DNA of 64,000 nt, taken from Lonepinella sp042485795 (lineage in GTDB: Bacteria > Pseudomonadota > Gammaproteobacteria > Enterobacterales > Pasteurellaceae). The DNA lies in the NCBI RefSeq assembly GCF_042485795.1, contig NZ_CP169368.1, positions 1,798,001 through 1,862,000 on the forward strand, read 5' to 3'. Below are positions 9,771 to 18,369 of the stretch, in pieces; position 1 is the first letter of the stretch, and the number at the start of each line of letters is the position of its first letter. The notes beneath the pieces are model-generated. The model had not been told where the DNA came from, searched no databases, and saw only the letters and a program-made list of their open reading frames with translations. Position numbers and translations under genes: made by a program.

Positions 9771-9791
9771 ACCACCCATATTTTGGGTGGT
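9771..9791 (-). terminator. Terminator for the copper operon
   Basis: ACCACCC and GGGTGGT (9771-9777 / 9785-9791) form a 7-bp GC-rich stem. On the minus strand it is followed by eight T. It therefore best serves the copper ATPase transcript, although it lies about 140 bases past that stop. The stretch between holds nothing else I recognise. Confidence 0.7.
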
Positions 9792-9927
9792 AGGAAAGTA
9801 GTTTAGCTATTATATAGTTATATTTATTTAGGAACTTTATGAATTATCAAGCATTTCTCTTGACGAAGCTATCATACAAAAAAACCTTATGAATAAAAAG
9901 CCTAATCGACTTATTTATTGATTAATA

Positions 9928-12180
9928 TCAATTTTTGGGCATAAATCTTAATAATCTATTCGCATTTGTCACCACAGTAATGGACGAACAAGCCATAGCA
10001 GCCCCGCCAATCATAGGATTCAGCAATATTCCTAATAACGGATAAAATACCCCTGCTGCAAGAGGAATACCCAAGCAGTTATAGACAAAAGCAAAAAATA
10101 AATTTTGTTTCATATTACTTAATGTCGCTTTAGCCAGCTGTAACCCATCTGCTACACTGTTAATACTATGTCGCATTAACGTCAGTTCGGCGGTTTCAAT
10201 CGCAATATCCGAACCACTTGCCATTGCCATACTCACATTCGCTTGAGCCAACGCTGGAGCATCATTAATACCGTCCCCCACCATCACGACTTTACGTCCT
10301 TGAGCCTGTAATTGCTGAATAACTTGTGCTTTATCTTCTGGCAATACGCCCGCAATAACCTGTTCAATACCAATTTCATCGGCAATCGCTTGTGCCGTTT
10401 TTTGTTGATCACCTGTCAACATCACTAAATGATAACCCTGTTGCTGTAACCGTTGTACAGCAATGATTGTGTCATCTCGCAATGAATCTCGAATTGCAAA
10501 CATGGCGACAAGTTGATTTTGCTCCGCCAAAAAGATCACCGTTGCCCCTTTTTCGCTTTCTGTCAAAAAATCGGCTTCTGCAATGTCTGTATCTATATTC
10601 TGTTGCTGTAATAAAGTGCGATTGCCTAACCACAATTTTTTGCCATGAATGACACCACTAACTCCAAGTCCTTTTAACGTGCTAAATTGGCTGGGTTCAA
10701 TTAATGTGATATTTTGGGCGTAAGCTAATAAGGCTTTGGCTAAGGGATGATTCGCTCCCTGCTCTAAACTTGCCGCAAATTGCACCGCACTTTTTTGCTC
10801 AACACCACCAAAGGTATAAACTGCTGTCACCGTTGGCTCACCTTGTGTCAAAGTACCCGTTTTATCAAACACAATCGTGTCTACACTCGCCGCTTTTTGC
10901 AAGGCATCTGCATCACGAACTAACACGCCTAATTCTGCCGCTCGTCCAATGCCAGCAATAATTGACATCGGTGTTGCCAAGCCTAAAGCACAAGGGCAAG
11001 CAATAATTAACACGGTGGTTAATATGACGAAAGCATAAGAAATCTGTTGCGTGACCACATACCAAACCAATGCAGAAATGAATGCAATCATTATTACGGT
11101 AGGAACAAATACACTCGCAATTTTATCGGCTAATTGCCCAATTTCTGGTTTGCTACTTTGAGCTTGTCGCACTAATTTTATGATGTTCGCCAATCTAGTG
11201 TGATTGCCAATTTGTTCTGCTTGAAAAAGCAACGTACCGTCTGTTACTAATGTTCCAGCACTCACCCTGTCACCTTTTTCTTTTTGGATAGAGAGCGGCT
11301 CTCCCGTTAGCATACTTTCATCTATCCAGCCATGACCTTGCGTCACAACTCCATCAACACAAACCCGATCGCCCGTTTGTAAACGTAGTCGCATGCCAAC
11401 TTGAACTAGGCTTAACGGCAATTCTGTTTCACCGTTTTCCGTCACAACTTTGGCGGTTTTTGGGGTAAGATCGAATAACCGTTCAAGGGCTTGTGATGAT
11501 TGCTGTTTGGCTTTAAGTTCAAGTATTTTTCCGATATTAATCAAGCCAATAATCATAGCACTGCTTTCAAAATAAAGATGACGAGCATTTTCAGGGAAAA
11601 AATCGGGAAATAGAACTACCATAAAAGAATAAAGCCATGCCGTCCCCGTTCCTAATGCTACTAAGGTATCCATAGTCGTGGATTTATTACGTAAGTTAAG
11701 CCAAGCTCGTTGATAGAAATGCTGACCCGTAAACCAGATCACTGCCAATACCAGCAAGCCAACCGCCATCCAATTTAGTTGATTGTCGGCTGTCACTTGC
11801 ATTTGACCGCCAAAGATTCCCCAAAAGAATAAACCAAAACCGACCACTAACGCCACCGTGGCTTGCCAACGACGTTGTTGAATTTCCTGTTTCTGTTGGG
11901 CTTGCTGTTTGACGCGACGCTGGTTTTCATCTTCAACTAATTCTGCCCCATAACCAATATCAAGCACAGCCTGCACTAAATCTTGCGGATCAACAAACCC
12001 TGTCACTAAAGCCGTATTATCTGCTAAATTGACTTGAGAAGAACTCACCCCTGTCACATTTAATAAGGCTTTTTGCACTTTTGCGACACAAGCCACACAG
12101 CTTAATCCGTCCAATAACAAAGTAAACTGCGGTGCATTTTGGGCGATTTTTGCCTGTTCATGACGACTTTCTACCACCAC
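9928..12180 (-). CDS. copA: Copper-exporting P1B-type ATPase CopA, probably reached by -1 frameshift
   Basis: CopA pumps Cu(I) from cytoplasm to periplasm. From the GTG at 12178-12180 the frame gives 750 residues. In order they hold an HMA domain with CxxC (LSCVACVAKV), membrane helices, TGEP, the copper-site ACPCALG in helix 6, the phosphorylation motif DKTGT and GDGIND. The GTG has no ribosome-binding site and lies inside a hairpin. The frame is open upstream to a TGA just before the slippery site at 12219-12225. Entry by -1 frameshift from the upstream HMA frame would give 831 residues with two HMA domains, close to E. coli CopA (834). Residues flanking the junction also match E. coli (GYQAQLADPK here, GYDASVSHPK there). 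Confidence 0.95.
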   Translation of the reverse strand: MVVESRHEQAKIAQNAPQFTLLLDGLSCVACVAKVQKALLNVTGVSSSQVNLADNTALVTGFVDPQDLVQAVLDIGYGAELVEDENQRRVKQQAQQKQEIQQRRWQATVALVVGFGLFFWGIFGGQMQVTADNQLNWMAVGLLVLAVIWFTGQHFYQRAWLNLRNKSTTMDTLVALGTGTAWLYSFMVVLFPDFFPENARHLYFESSAMIIGLINIGKILELKAKQQSSQALERLFDLTPKTAKVVTENGETELPLSLVQVGMRLRLQTGDRVCVDGVVTQGHGWIDESMLTGEPLSIQKEKGDRVSAGTLVTDGTLLFQAEQIGNHTRLANIIKLVRQAQSSKPEIGQLADKIASVFVPTVIMIAFISALVWYVVTQQISYAFVILTTVLIIACPCALGLATPMSIIAGIGRAAELGVLVRDADALQKAASVDTIVFDKTGTLTQGEPTVTAVYTFGGVEQKSAVQFAASLEQGANHPLAKALLAYAQNITLIEPSQFSTLKGLGVSGVIHGKKLWLGNRTLLQQQNIDTDIAEADFLTESEKGATVIFLAEQNQLVAMFAIRDSLRDDTIIAVQRLQQQGYHLVMLTGDQQKTAQAIADEIGIEQVIAGVLPEDKAQVIQQLQAQGRKVVMVGDGINDAPALAQANVSMAMASGSDIAIETAELTLMRHSINSVADGLQLAKATLSNMKQNLFFAFVYNCLGIPLAAGVFYPLLGILLNPMIGGAAMACSSITVVTNANRLLRFMPKN

Positions 12181-12225
12181 AGGATCAGGCTGAGAATTTT
12201 GTTGTGTTGGTAGATCTATTTTGGG
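12170..12225 (-). promoter_or_regulatory. Programmed -1 frameshift signal: slippery heptamer, stop and hairpin
   Basis: Read on the minus strand, the chaperone frame runs GAC CCA AAA TAG. The heptamer C CCA AAA (12219-12225) is a canonical X XXY YYZ slip site directly before the stop (12216-12218). Four bases on, TCTACCA (12208-12214) pairs with TGGTAGA (12170-12176). After one A/G mismatch, CACA (12203-12206) pairs with TGTG (12178-12181). This makes an 11-bp interrupted stem with a 21-base loop. A one-base backward slip reads CCC AAA ATA GAT and enters the ATPase frame. The parts are seen directly; activity is inferred from E. coli copA. Confidence 0.75.
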
Positions 12226-12422
12226 TCAGCAAGTTGGGCTTGATACCCCACATCAACAATTGCATCAATTAAGGTTTGAGCAGATACTTCTCCGATTACT
12301 GTCGCTTGCGTTAAACTCACCTCAGCACGTTCTACCCCCGAGATTTTTTCTAAGATTTGTTTCACGTTTTTTACGCAATGTTGGCAAGAAAGATCTTGTA
12401 AGTTTAAATTTATCGTGGTCAT
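12216..12422 (-). CDS. copZ: Copper chaperone CopZ-like HMA domain (first frame of copA)
   Basis: This 68-residue frame is one heavy-metal-associated domain with the Cu(I)-binding LSCQHCVKNV motif near its start. It would pass copper to CopA. It aligns closely with the first HMA domain of E. coli CopA, including the terminal GY...DPK where E. coli makes its short chaperone CopA(Z) by frameshifting. The start is the ATG at 12420-12422. The TAG stop follows a slippery heptamer, so normal termination gives the chaperone and slippage gives the transporter. It could instead be a separate gene followed by re-initiation. Confidence 0.9.
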   Translation of the reverse strand: MTTINLNLQDLSCQHCVKNVKQILEKISGVERAEVSLTQATVIGEVSAQTLIDAIVDVGYQAQLADPK

Positions 12423-12447
12423 GTTTTCGCTCTATTAAGAAATAAAA

Positions 12448-12478
12448 ATATTAGACTAGAATACTCCCTTTTATCCAA
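12448..12478 (-). promoter_or_regulatory. Copper operon promoter with MerR-type 19-bp spacer
   Basis: On the minus strand -35 TTGGAT (12473-12478) and -10 TAATAT (12448-12453) are 19 bases apart, the long spacing used by MerR-family activators such as CueR. An imperfect dyad GAGTA-TTC-TAGTC (one mismatch, 12454-12466) lies inside the spacer. The start codon is 25 bases downstream. No MerR-family gene is in the window, so the regulator is inferred. Confidence 0.5.
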
Positions 12479-12679
12479 TAAAAAAAAGGAAATTTACACC
12501 GCACTTTATAAAAAATGTTTAAACTTTCAACTTTTTTTGATAAAGATTGAATTTTTCTACGCTTAATAATTTATTTTATCGCCAGAAAAGTGTATTCTAT
12601 AGCACATCATAACTTTTAAAACGTCTATTCAGTGTTTGCTGAATATCTTCTAACTTCAACCCTTAATATAGGTTAATTT

Positions 12680-13876
12680 ATGTCAAAATTAGTTCTTATC
12701 TTAAACTGTGGTAGCTCATCTTTAAAATTTGCTATCTTAGATCCTGTTTCTGGTGACGAAAAATTATCAGGTTTAGCCGAAGCATTCTATCTTCCAGAAG
12801 CTCGTATTAAATGGAAAATTCACGGAGAGAAAGGCAACGCAGATTTAGGTGCGGGTGCGGCTCACAGCGAAGCATTGAAATTTATTGTTGAAAATGTATT
12901 AACCCAAGAATTAAAAGACAGCATTGTAGCGATTGGTCACCGCATTGTTCACGGTGGTGAGAAATTTACTTCATCAGTTATCGTCACAGATGAAGTGGTG
13001 AAAGGTATTGAAGATGCCATTCAATTTGCACCGTTACACAACCCTGCCCACTTAATCGGTATAAAAGAAGCGTTCAAAATTTTCCCACATTTAAAAGACA
13101 AAAATGTCGTGGTATTTGACACTGCATTCCATACCACCATGCCAGAAGAAGCCTACTTATACGCATTGCCATACTCACTTTACAAAGAACATGGTATTCG
13201 TCGTTATGGTGCTCATGGTACTAGCCATTATTTTGTTAGCCGTGAAGCAGCAAAACGTTTAGGTGTTGCCGAAGATAAAGTGAATGTTATCACTTGCCAT
13301 TTAGGTAATGGTGGTTCTGTGTCTGCTGTTCGTCATGGTGAATGTATCGATACCTCAATGGGCTTAACCCCATTAGAAGGTTTGGTTATGGGTACACGTT
13401 CTGGTGATATTGACCCTGCAATCGTGTTCTATCTATACAGAAACTTAGGTATGTCAATGGACCAAGTGGAAGAAACCTTAGTGAAAAAATCAGGTTTATT
13501 AGGTTTAACTGAAGTGACTAGCGATTGCCGTTATGCCGAAGATAACTATGAGAAAGAAGAACCTGCCAAACGTGCATTAGATGTCTATTGCTACCGTTTA
13601 GCCAAATACATTGGTTCATACATGGCAGTGATTGGTGAACGTTTAGACGCTATCGTGTTTACTGGCGGTATCGGGGAAAATTCTGCTCACGTCCGTGAAA
13701 TCACCTTAAATCACTTAAAATTATTTGGTTATAACATAGACATTGAGAAAAACTTAGCGGCTCGTTTTGGTAAAGACGGTATTATCACTAAAGATAATAC
13801 GCCAATCGCTATGGTAATCCCAACCAATGAAGAATTAGTCATCGCACGAGATACAGCTCGTCTTTGCATAAAATAA
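12680..13876 (+). CDS. ackA: Acetate kinase
   Basis: AckA interconverts acetyl phosphate plus ADP with acetate plus ATP, giving substrate-level ATP in overflow and anaerobic metabolism. The 398 residues have the ASKHA-fold opening LILNCGSSSLKF, the catalytic segment VFDTAFHTTMP, HLGNGGSVSA, the GTRSGDIDP signature and the C-terminal FTGGIGEN adenosine motif. All are intact. pta follows 73 bases downstream on the same strand, after a hairpin that could limit read-through (13887-13910). An uptake signal lies upstream at 12498-12506. Confidence 0.97.
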   Translation: MSKLVLILNCGSSSLKFAILDPVSGDEKLSGLAEAFYLPEARIKWKIHGEKGNADLGAGAAHSEALKFIVENVLTQELKDSIVAIGHRIVHGGEKFTSSVIVTDEVVKGIEDAIQFAPLHNPAHLIGIKEAFKIFPHLKDKNVVVFDTAFHTTMPEEAYLYALPYSLYKEHGIRRYGAHGTSHYFVSREAAKRLGVAEDKVNVITCHLGNGGSVSAVRHGECIDTSMGLTPLEGLVMGTRSGDIDPAIVFYLYRNLGMSMDQVEETLVKKSGLLGLTEVTSDCRYAEDNYEKEEPAKRALDVYCYRLAKYIGSYMAVIGERLDAIVFTGGIGENSAHVREITLNHLKLFGYNIDIEKNLAARFGKDGIITKDNTPIAMVIPTNEELVIARDTARLCIK

Positions 13877-13886
13877 TTAAATAAAC

Positions 13887-13910
13887 AACTGCCGATAATT
13901 ATCGGCAGTT
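13887..13910 (+). terminator. Hairpin terminator or attenuator between ackA and pta
   Basis: A perfect 24-base palindrome (arms AACTGCCGATAA / TTATCGGCAGTT) followed by TGCTTTTT lies 10 bases after the ackA stop. Since pta follows at once without a clear promoter, it may be a partial terminator that sets the ackA:pta ratio. Confidence 0.75.
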
Positions 13911-13949
13911 TGCTTTTTCACTCAACATTCTCTCAAATTAGGAAATATT

Positions 13950-16088
13950 ATGTCACGAACTATTATTCTTATCCCAATCAGTAGCGGAGTTGGTTTAACT
14001 AGTGTTAGTCTGGGTTTAATTCAAGCGCTTGAACAAAAAGGTACCAAAATTGGTTTTATCAAGCCTATTTCGCAACCTAGCAGTGGTGAAGACAAATTAG
14101 ATCGCACAACTTCTATTGTACGTACCAGTACAAGTATCGAAACCGCTGAACCTTTTATGTTAAGCATTGCCGAAAATTTAATTGGTCAGAATCAAACAGA
14201 TGTACTTTTAGAAAAAATTGTTGAACAGCACCAACAATTAAGCAAAAACAATGAAATCGTTATTGTAGAAGGGTTAATTCCGACTAGAAAAAATTCTTAT
14301 GCCGACAGAATTAACTATGAAATTGCTCAAGCCTTAGATGCAGAAATTATTTTAGTGGCTGCACCTGCGACAGATACACCGAATCAATTAAAAGAACGTG
14401 TTGAAGCAGCGGCAGCATCTTTTGGTGGAAAATCTAACCCTAACCTACTTGGGGTTGTGATTAACAAATTCAATGCTCCGGTTGATGACAGTGGTCGCAC
14501 CCGTCCTGATTTAACGGAGATTTTTGATTCATACCAACATAGCCACAACCAAGCTGGCGAAGTTTATCGCTTATTCGCCACCAGTCCAATTAAAGTATTA
14601 GCTTGTATTCCTTGGTCAGCAGAATTAATCGCCACCCGTGTTATCGACTTGGTCAAACATCTCGGTGCTGCTATTCTCAACGAGGGGGAAATTACGACTC
14701 GCCGTATTCGTGGTATTACTTTCTGTGCAAGAGCATTACAAAATATGGTAGAACATTTCCGTACAGGAAGTTTATTGGTCACTTCTGCCGATAGACCTGA
14801 TGTATTAACTGCTGCGGCTTTAGCGGCAACTAACGGCATTGAATTAGGCGGTATTTTATTAACGGGTGGTTACAAAATTGATAGCCAAATTACTAAATTA
14901 TGCCAACGTGCTTTTGAAACCACGGGATTACCAGTTTTCCGTATTGAAGGAAGTACTTGGCAAACCGCATTAAATCTACAAAGTTTCAATTTAGAAGTCC
15001 CCGTTGACGATAAAGAACGAATTGAAAATATTAAACAATACACCAGTCAACAATTTGATACTGATTTTATTAATCAAATTGCGGAGGGTTCCTCACGAAT
15101 TCGTCGTTTATCACCACCAGCGTTCCGTTTCCAATTAACCGAATTAGCTCGTGCCGCGAAAAAACGCATTGTGTTACCCGAAGGTGATGAACCTCGTACC
15201 ATTAAAGCTGCGGTGCTTTGTGCAGAACGTGGTATTGCAGAATGTATCTTATTAGCTAACCCAGCAGATGTTCAACGTGTAGCTGAAGCACAAGGTGTAA
15301 CATTGGGTAAAGGCATCACGGTAATTGACCCAACCTCAGTACGAGAAAACTATGTGGCTCGTTTAGTGGAATTACGTAAAGCCAAAGGCATGACAGAAAC
15401 CTCAGCTCGCGAGCAGTTAGAAGATAATGTTGTGTTAGGTACAATGATGTTAGAAGCTAACGAAGTAGATGGTTTAGTATCTGGTGCCGTGCATACCACA
15501 GCGAATACCATTCGTCCACCAATGCAAATTATCAAAACTGCACCAGGTAGCTCTATTGTATCTTCGATCTTCTTTATGTTGCTACCAGATCAAGTGTTAG
15601 TTTATGGCGACTGTGCGGTGAACCCAGATCCAAATGCGGAACAATTAGCGGAAATCGCCATTCAATCCGCCGATTCAGCCAAAGCCTTTGGTATTGAACC
15701 GAAAGTGGCAATGATCTCTTACTCAACGGGTACATCAGGTTCAGGTGCAGATGTTGAAAAAGTAAAAGAAGCCACTCGCATTGCCAAAGAAAAACGTCCA
15801 GATTTAATCATTGACGGTCCATTACAATATGATGCCGCTGTAATGGAAGATGTGGCAAAATCCAAAGCACCAAATTCCCCTGTAGCAGGTAAAGCAACGG
15901 TATTCATCTTCCCTGATTTGAATACAGGTAATACGACATACAAAGCAGTGCAACGCTCTGCGGATTTAGTATCTATTGGTCCAATGTTACAAGGTATGCG
16001 TAAACCAGTAAACGACTTATCTCGTGGTGCATTGGTTGATGATATTGTGTACACCATCGCATTAACAGCGATTCAAGCGACACAATAA
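13950..16088 (+). CDS. pta: Phosphate acetyltransferase, long form
   Basis: Pta converts acetyl-CoA and phosphate to acetyl phosphate and CoA, the partner step of AckA. The 712 residues are the long gammaproteobacterial form. An N-terminal P-loop-like AAA_26 domain (about residues 1-220, IPISSGVGLTSVSLG) and a DRTGG middle domain (about 220-340) come first. The catalytic PTA_PTB domain (about 390-710) contains VLPEGDEPRT, MISYSTGTSGSG and the final GMRKPVNDLSRG. The long form responds to NADH and pyruvate in E. coli. It ends in a terminator built from two inverted uptake signals. Confidence 0.97.
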   Translation: MSRTIILIPISSGVGLTSVSLGLIQALEQKGTKIGFIKPISQPSSGEDKLDRTTSIVRTSTSIETAEPFMLSIAENLIGQNQTDVLLEKIVEQHQQLSKNNEIVIVEGLIPTRKNSYADRINYEIAQALDAEIILVAAPATDTPNQLKERVEAAAASFGGKSNPNLLGVVINKFNAPVDDSGRTRPDLTEIFDSYQHSHNQAGEVYRLFATSPIKVLACIPWSAELIATRVIDLVKHLGAAILNEGEITTRRIRGITFCARALQNMVEHFRTGSLLVTSADRPDVLTAAALAATNGIELGGILLTGGYKIDSQITKLCQRAFETTGLPVFRIEGSTWQTALNLQSFNLEVPVDDKERIENIKQYTSQQFDTDFINQIAEGSSRIRRLSPPAFRFQLTELARAAKKRIVLPEGDEPRTIKAAVLCAERGIAECILLANPADVQRVAEAQGVTLGKGITVIDPTSVRENYVARLVELRKAKGMTETSAREQLEDNVVLGTMMLEANEVDGLVSGAVHTTANTIRPPMQIIKTAPGSSIVSSIFFMLLPDQVLVYGDCAVNPDPNAEQLAEIAIQSADSAKAFGIEPKVAMISYSTGTSGSGADVEKVKEATRIAKEKRPDLIIDGPLQYDAAVMEDVAKSKAPNSPVAGKATVFIFPDLNTGNTTYKAVQRSADLVSIGPMLQGMRKPVNDLSRGALVDDIVYTIALTAIQATQ

Positions 16089-16109
16089 TGAAAAATTAAG
16101 TCATTTTCC

Positions 16110-16137
16110 ACCGCACTTTGAGTGATTAAAGTGCGGT
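16110..16137 (+). terminator. Terminator after pta made of two inverted uptake signals
   Basis: ACCGCACTTT (16110-16119) and AAAGTGCGGT (16128-16137) form a 10-bp stem around an 8-base loop, followed by ATTTTTTA. Each arm is an exact uptake signal sequence. Confidence 0.85.
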
Positions 16138-16244
16138 ATTTTTTACTCAATTTTTAACTAATGAAAACCTTTTGAAGTTTTCTCTAATTCTTTGTAGAAT
16201 GATATATATAACGCTATTCTATTCATAAAATTAAGGAAAATCTC

Positions 16245-16988
16245 ATGAAAGTCTCTTTATCTCTCTTAGCATTAACACTTGGTTTTACTGCCACAGTATC
16301 TGCAGCTGAATTACACCTGTATGCTGGGGCTGGTTTAAAATCACCAGTAGAAAAAATTATTAAACAATTTGAAACACAAACCAACAATAAAGTCACTGTC
16401 GAATATGCAGGATCAGGTCAGTTATTAGCTCGTTATCAAACCACCCAACAAGGTGATTTGTATTTACCCGGTTCTGCCGACTATGTGGAAAAATTACAAC
16501 AAACAGGTGACGTGATTGAATCAGCACCATTAGTCTTACATATCCCCGTCATGGCAGTACGTAAAGACAAAGCCGATGGCATTGATTCCTTGAAAGCTCT
16601 CGCAGAAAGTAATTTACGTATTGGTATTGGTGATAGCAAAGCGATGGCATTAGGTAAAGGTGCAGAAAAAATATTGGCACTTTCTGGTTATGAAAAAGCG
16701 TTAAATGAAAAAGTGGTAGTAAAAGCGGGAACAGTAAAACAATTAATGCTTTATTTGCTCAACGGTGATGTTGATGCTGCTGTCGTTGGGCGTTCAGGTG
16801 CGTGGAAAGAAAAAGATAAATTAGTGATTTTGGATAATCCAAAAGGTACACCAGAAGAAAAAGTAACCATCGCTACCTTAAAAACCAGTCAGCACCCAAA
16901 AGAAGCTAAACAATTATTAGACTTATTCAAATCTGCTGAAGGAGTGAAATACTTCACTGATGAAGGTTTCTTACCGATCACCCAATAG
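16245..16988 (+). CDS. modA: Molybdate/tungstate-type ABC transporter substrate-binding protein
   Basis: This periplasmic binding protein hands an oxyanion, probably molybdate or tungstate, to the inner-membrane permease. The 247 residues start with a Sec signal peptide cut near VSA/AELHLYAG. The mature start LHLYAGAGLKSPVEK and the motifs YAGSGQLLARYQTTQQGDLY and VVGRSGAW follow the ModA fold. Permease, ATPase and ModD follow directly. Specificity is inferred: the residues are ModA-like but differ from the classical E. coli type (TVFAAASL). The permease gene begins inside its last codons (29-base overlap). Confidence 0.8.
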   Translation: MKVSLSLLALTLGFTATVSAAELHLYAGAGLKSPVEKIIKQFETQTNNKVTVEYAGSGQLLARYQTTQQGDLYLPGSADYVEKLQQTGDVIESAPLVLHIPVMAVRKDKADGIDSLKALAESNLRIGIGDSKAMALGKGAEKILALSGYEKALNEKVVVKAGTVKQLMLYLLNGDVDAAVVGRSGAWKEKDKLVILDNPKGTPEEKVTIATLKTSQHPKEAKQLLDLFKSAEGVKYFTDEGFLPITQ

Positions 16989-17754
16989 TTTGAGTTTATA
17001 TTTCGCCCTTATCCCATTGGCATTATTGTTATGTATCGTGGTTGGGGCGATTTTATCCTTAACCAGTAAGCTCAATCAGCATTTTCTCATTGAAATTCTG
17101 ACGGATAAAGAACTCTATTTTGCCTTGGGAATGTCGCTGAGTAGTTCAATCATTTCACTTTTGTTGGCAATGATCATTGCTATTCCGAGTGCTTGGGTGA
17201 TGAGCCAAAAAACCTTACCTTGGCAAAAAGTGATCGATACCCTACTCGATCTCCCTATGGTTTTACCCCCATTAGTGGCAGGATTAAGCCTACTGTTATT
17301 ATTTAATCGTCAAGGTATTGTGGCAACTTGGTTACCCATCGTCAGCGATTGGGTATTTAGCCCTGTGGGGATCATTATTGCTCAAACCTATATTGCAAGT
17401 TCCATTTTATTACGTAGTGCAAGGGGGGCATTTGCCAATTTTGATATAGGCTACCGCTTAACCGCTTATAATCTTGGACTCACCCCTTGGCAATCCTTAA
17501 TCAAAGTGGAATTGCCTATGTGTTGGAAACCCTTATTAAGCGGTGCAATCTTAGCTTGGGCAAGAGCGATTGGGGAATTCGGTGCAACCTTAATGTTAGC
17601 AGGTGCCACTCGCTTTAAAACGGAAACCTTGCCAATGGCAATCTATTTAAATATCGCTAGTGGCGATTTTGAAATTGCCATTGGTGCATCATTATGGCTT
17701 TTAGTGATTTCCGCCTTGTTATTACTCTTATTACGCAATCTCAATCGGCAATAG
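16960..17754 (+). CDS. modB: Molybdate-type ABC transporter permease
   Basis: This is the inner-membrane channel subunit; it probably acts as a homodimer. The 264 residues have six hydrophobic segments. The EAA loop that docks the ATPase is RLTAYNLGLTPWQSLIKVELP, followed by the ModB/CysT-type GAILAWARAIGEFGATLMLAG. The ATG at 16960 overlaps modA by 29 bases. A TTG at 16990, just past the modA stop, is an alternative start. The ATPase gene begins 3 bases after its stop. Assignment to molybdate rests on the EFGATLML motif and the neighbours. Confidence 0.85.
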   Translation: MKVSYRSPNSLSLYFALIPLALLLCIVVGAILSLTSKLNQHFLIEILTDKELYFALGMSLSSSIISLLLAMIIAIPSAWVMSQKTLPWQKVIDTLLDLPMVLPPLVAGLSLLLLFNRQGIVATWLPIVSDWVFSPVGIIIAQTYIASSILLRSARGAFANFDIGYRLTAYNLGLTPWQSLIKVELPMCWKPLLSGAILAWARAIGEFGATLMLAGATRFKTETLPMAIYLNIASGDFEIAIGASLWLLVISALLLLLLRNLNRQ

Positions 17755-17757
17755 TCA

Positions 17758-18369
17758 ATGTTAAACATTCAAGATTTAACTGTCGGTATTTTAAACCGAC
17801 TAAACTTACATATTCAACCCAATGAATGTGTCGCTATCTTAGGTAAATCAGGCAGTGGTAAAACAACCTTGCTTAATGCTATCGCAGGCTATCTTGAGTA
17901 TCAAGGTAACATCATTTTGGCTAGACAAAATATTAACCGACTTCCCCCTTGGCAACGTCAATGTCGTTATTTAAATCAACGGCTTTATTTGTTTCCACAT
18001 AGAACGGTCAATGAAAATTTAGCCTTAGCACAGGGTAAACACATTTCCTTGACAGAACAAATAGATTTGTTGCAACAGTTGGGTATTGAACATTTAATTG
18101 ATCGTTATCCGCATCAAATCTCGGGGGGCGAACAACAACGGGTCGCACTGGCGAGAGTATTAATCAGTCATCCTAAATTATTATTACTCGATGAACCTTT
18201 TTCTTCTCTTGATTGGGATACTCGTACCCAAATGTGGCAAATCATTAAACAAATAAAAACGCAATTTTCACTCACCATTTTAATGGTCACGCACGAACCG
18301 AAAGAAGCCGACTATCTGGCGGAACGTGCTATATCTATCCACCATGGAACACTCAAGGAAACGCTATGA
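17758..18369 (+). CDS. modC: Short ABC transporter ATPase of the molybdate-type system
   Basis: The energising subunit carries Walker A (GKSGSGKTT), the ABC signature (ISGGEQQRVALARV), Walker B (LLLLDEPFSSLD) and the switch His (VTHEP). At 203 residues it is only the nucleotide-binding domain. It lacks the C-terminal MOP/TOBE domain that makes E. coli ModC about 350 residues and binds regulatory molybdate. Its stop overlaps the modD start by 4 bases (ATGA), so translation is coupled. The gene looks complete, so the short form is probably native rather than a truncation. Confidence 0.85.
   Translation: MLNIQDLTVGILNRLNLHIQPNECVAILGKSGSGKTTLLNAIAGYLEYQGNIILARQNINRLPPWQRQCRYLNQRLYLFPHRTVNENLALAQGKHISLTEQIDLLQQLGIEHLIDRYPHQISGGEQQRVALARVLISHPKLLLLDEPFSSLDWDTRTQMWQIIKQIKTQFSLTILMVTHEPKEADYLAERAISIHHGTLKETL

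Noticed and set aside
12535..12560. FNR-like TTGATAAAGATTGA before ackA
   Set aside because: One half-site is good, the other matches 3 of 5; not enough to call.
16195..16225. Possible ModE site (ATATATAACG) before modA
   Set aside because: Only one half-site resembles the consensus and the dyad is poor.
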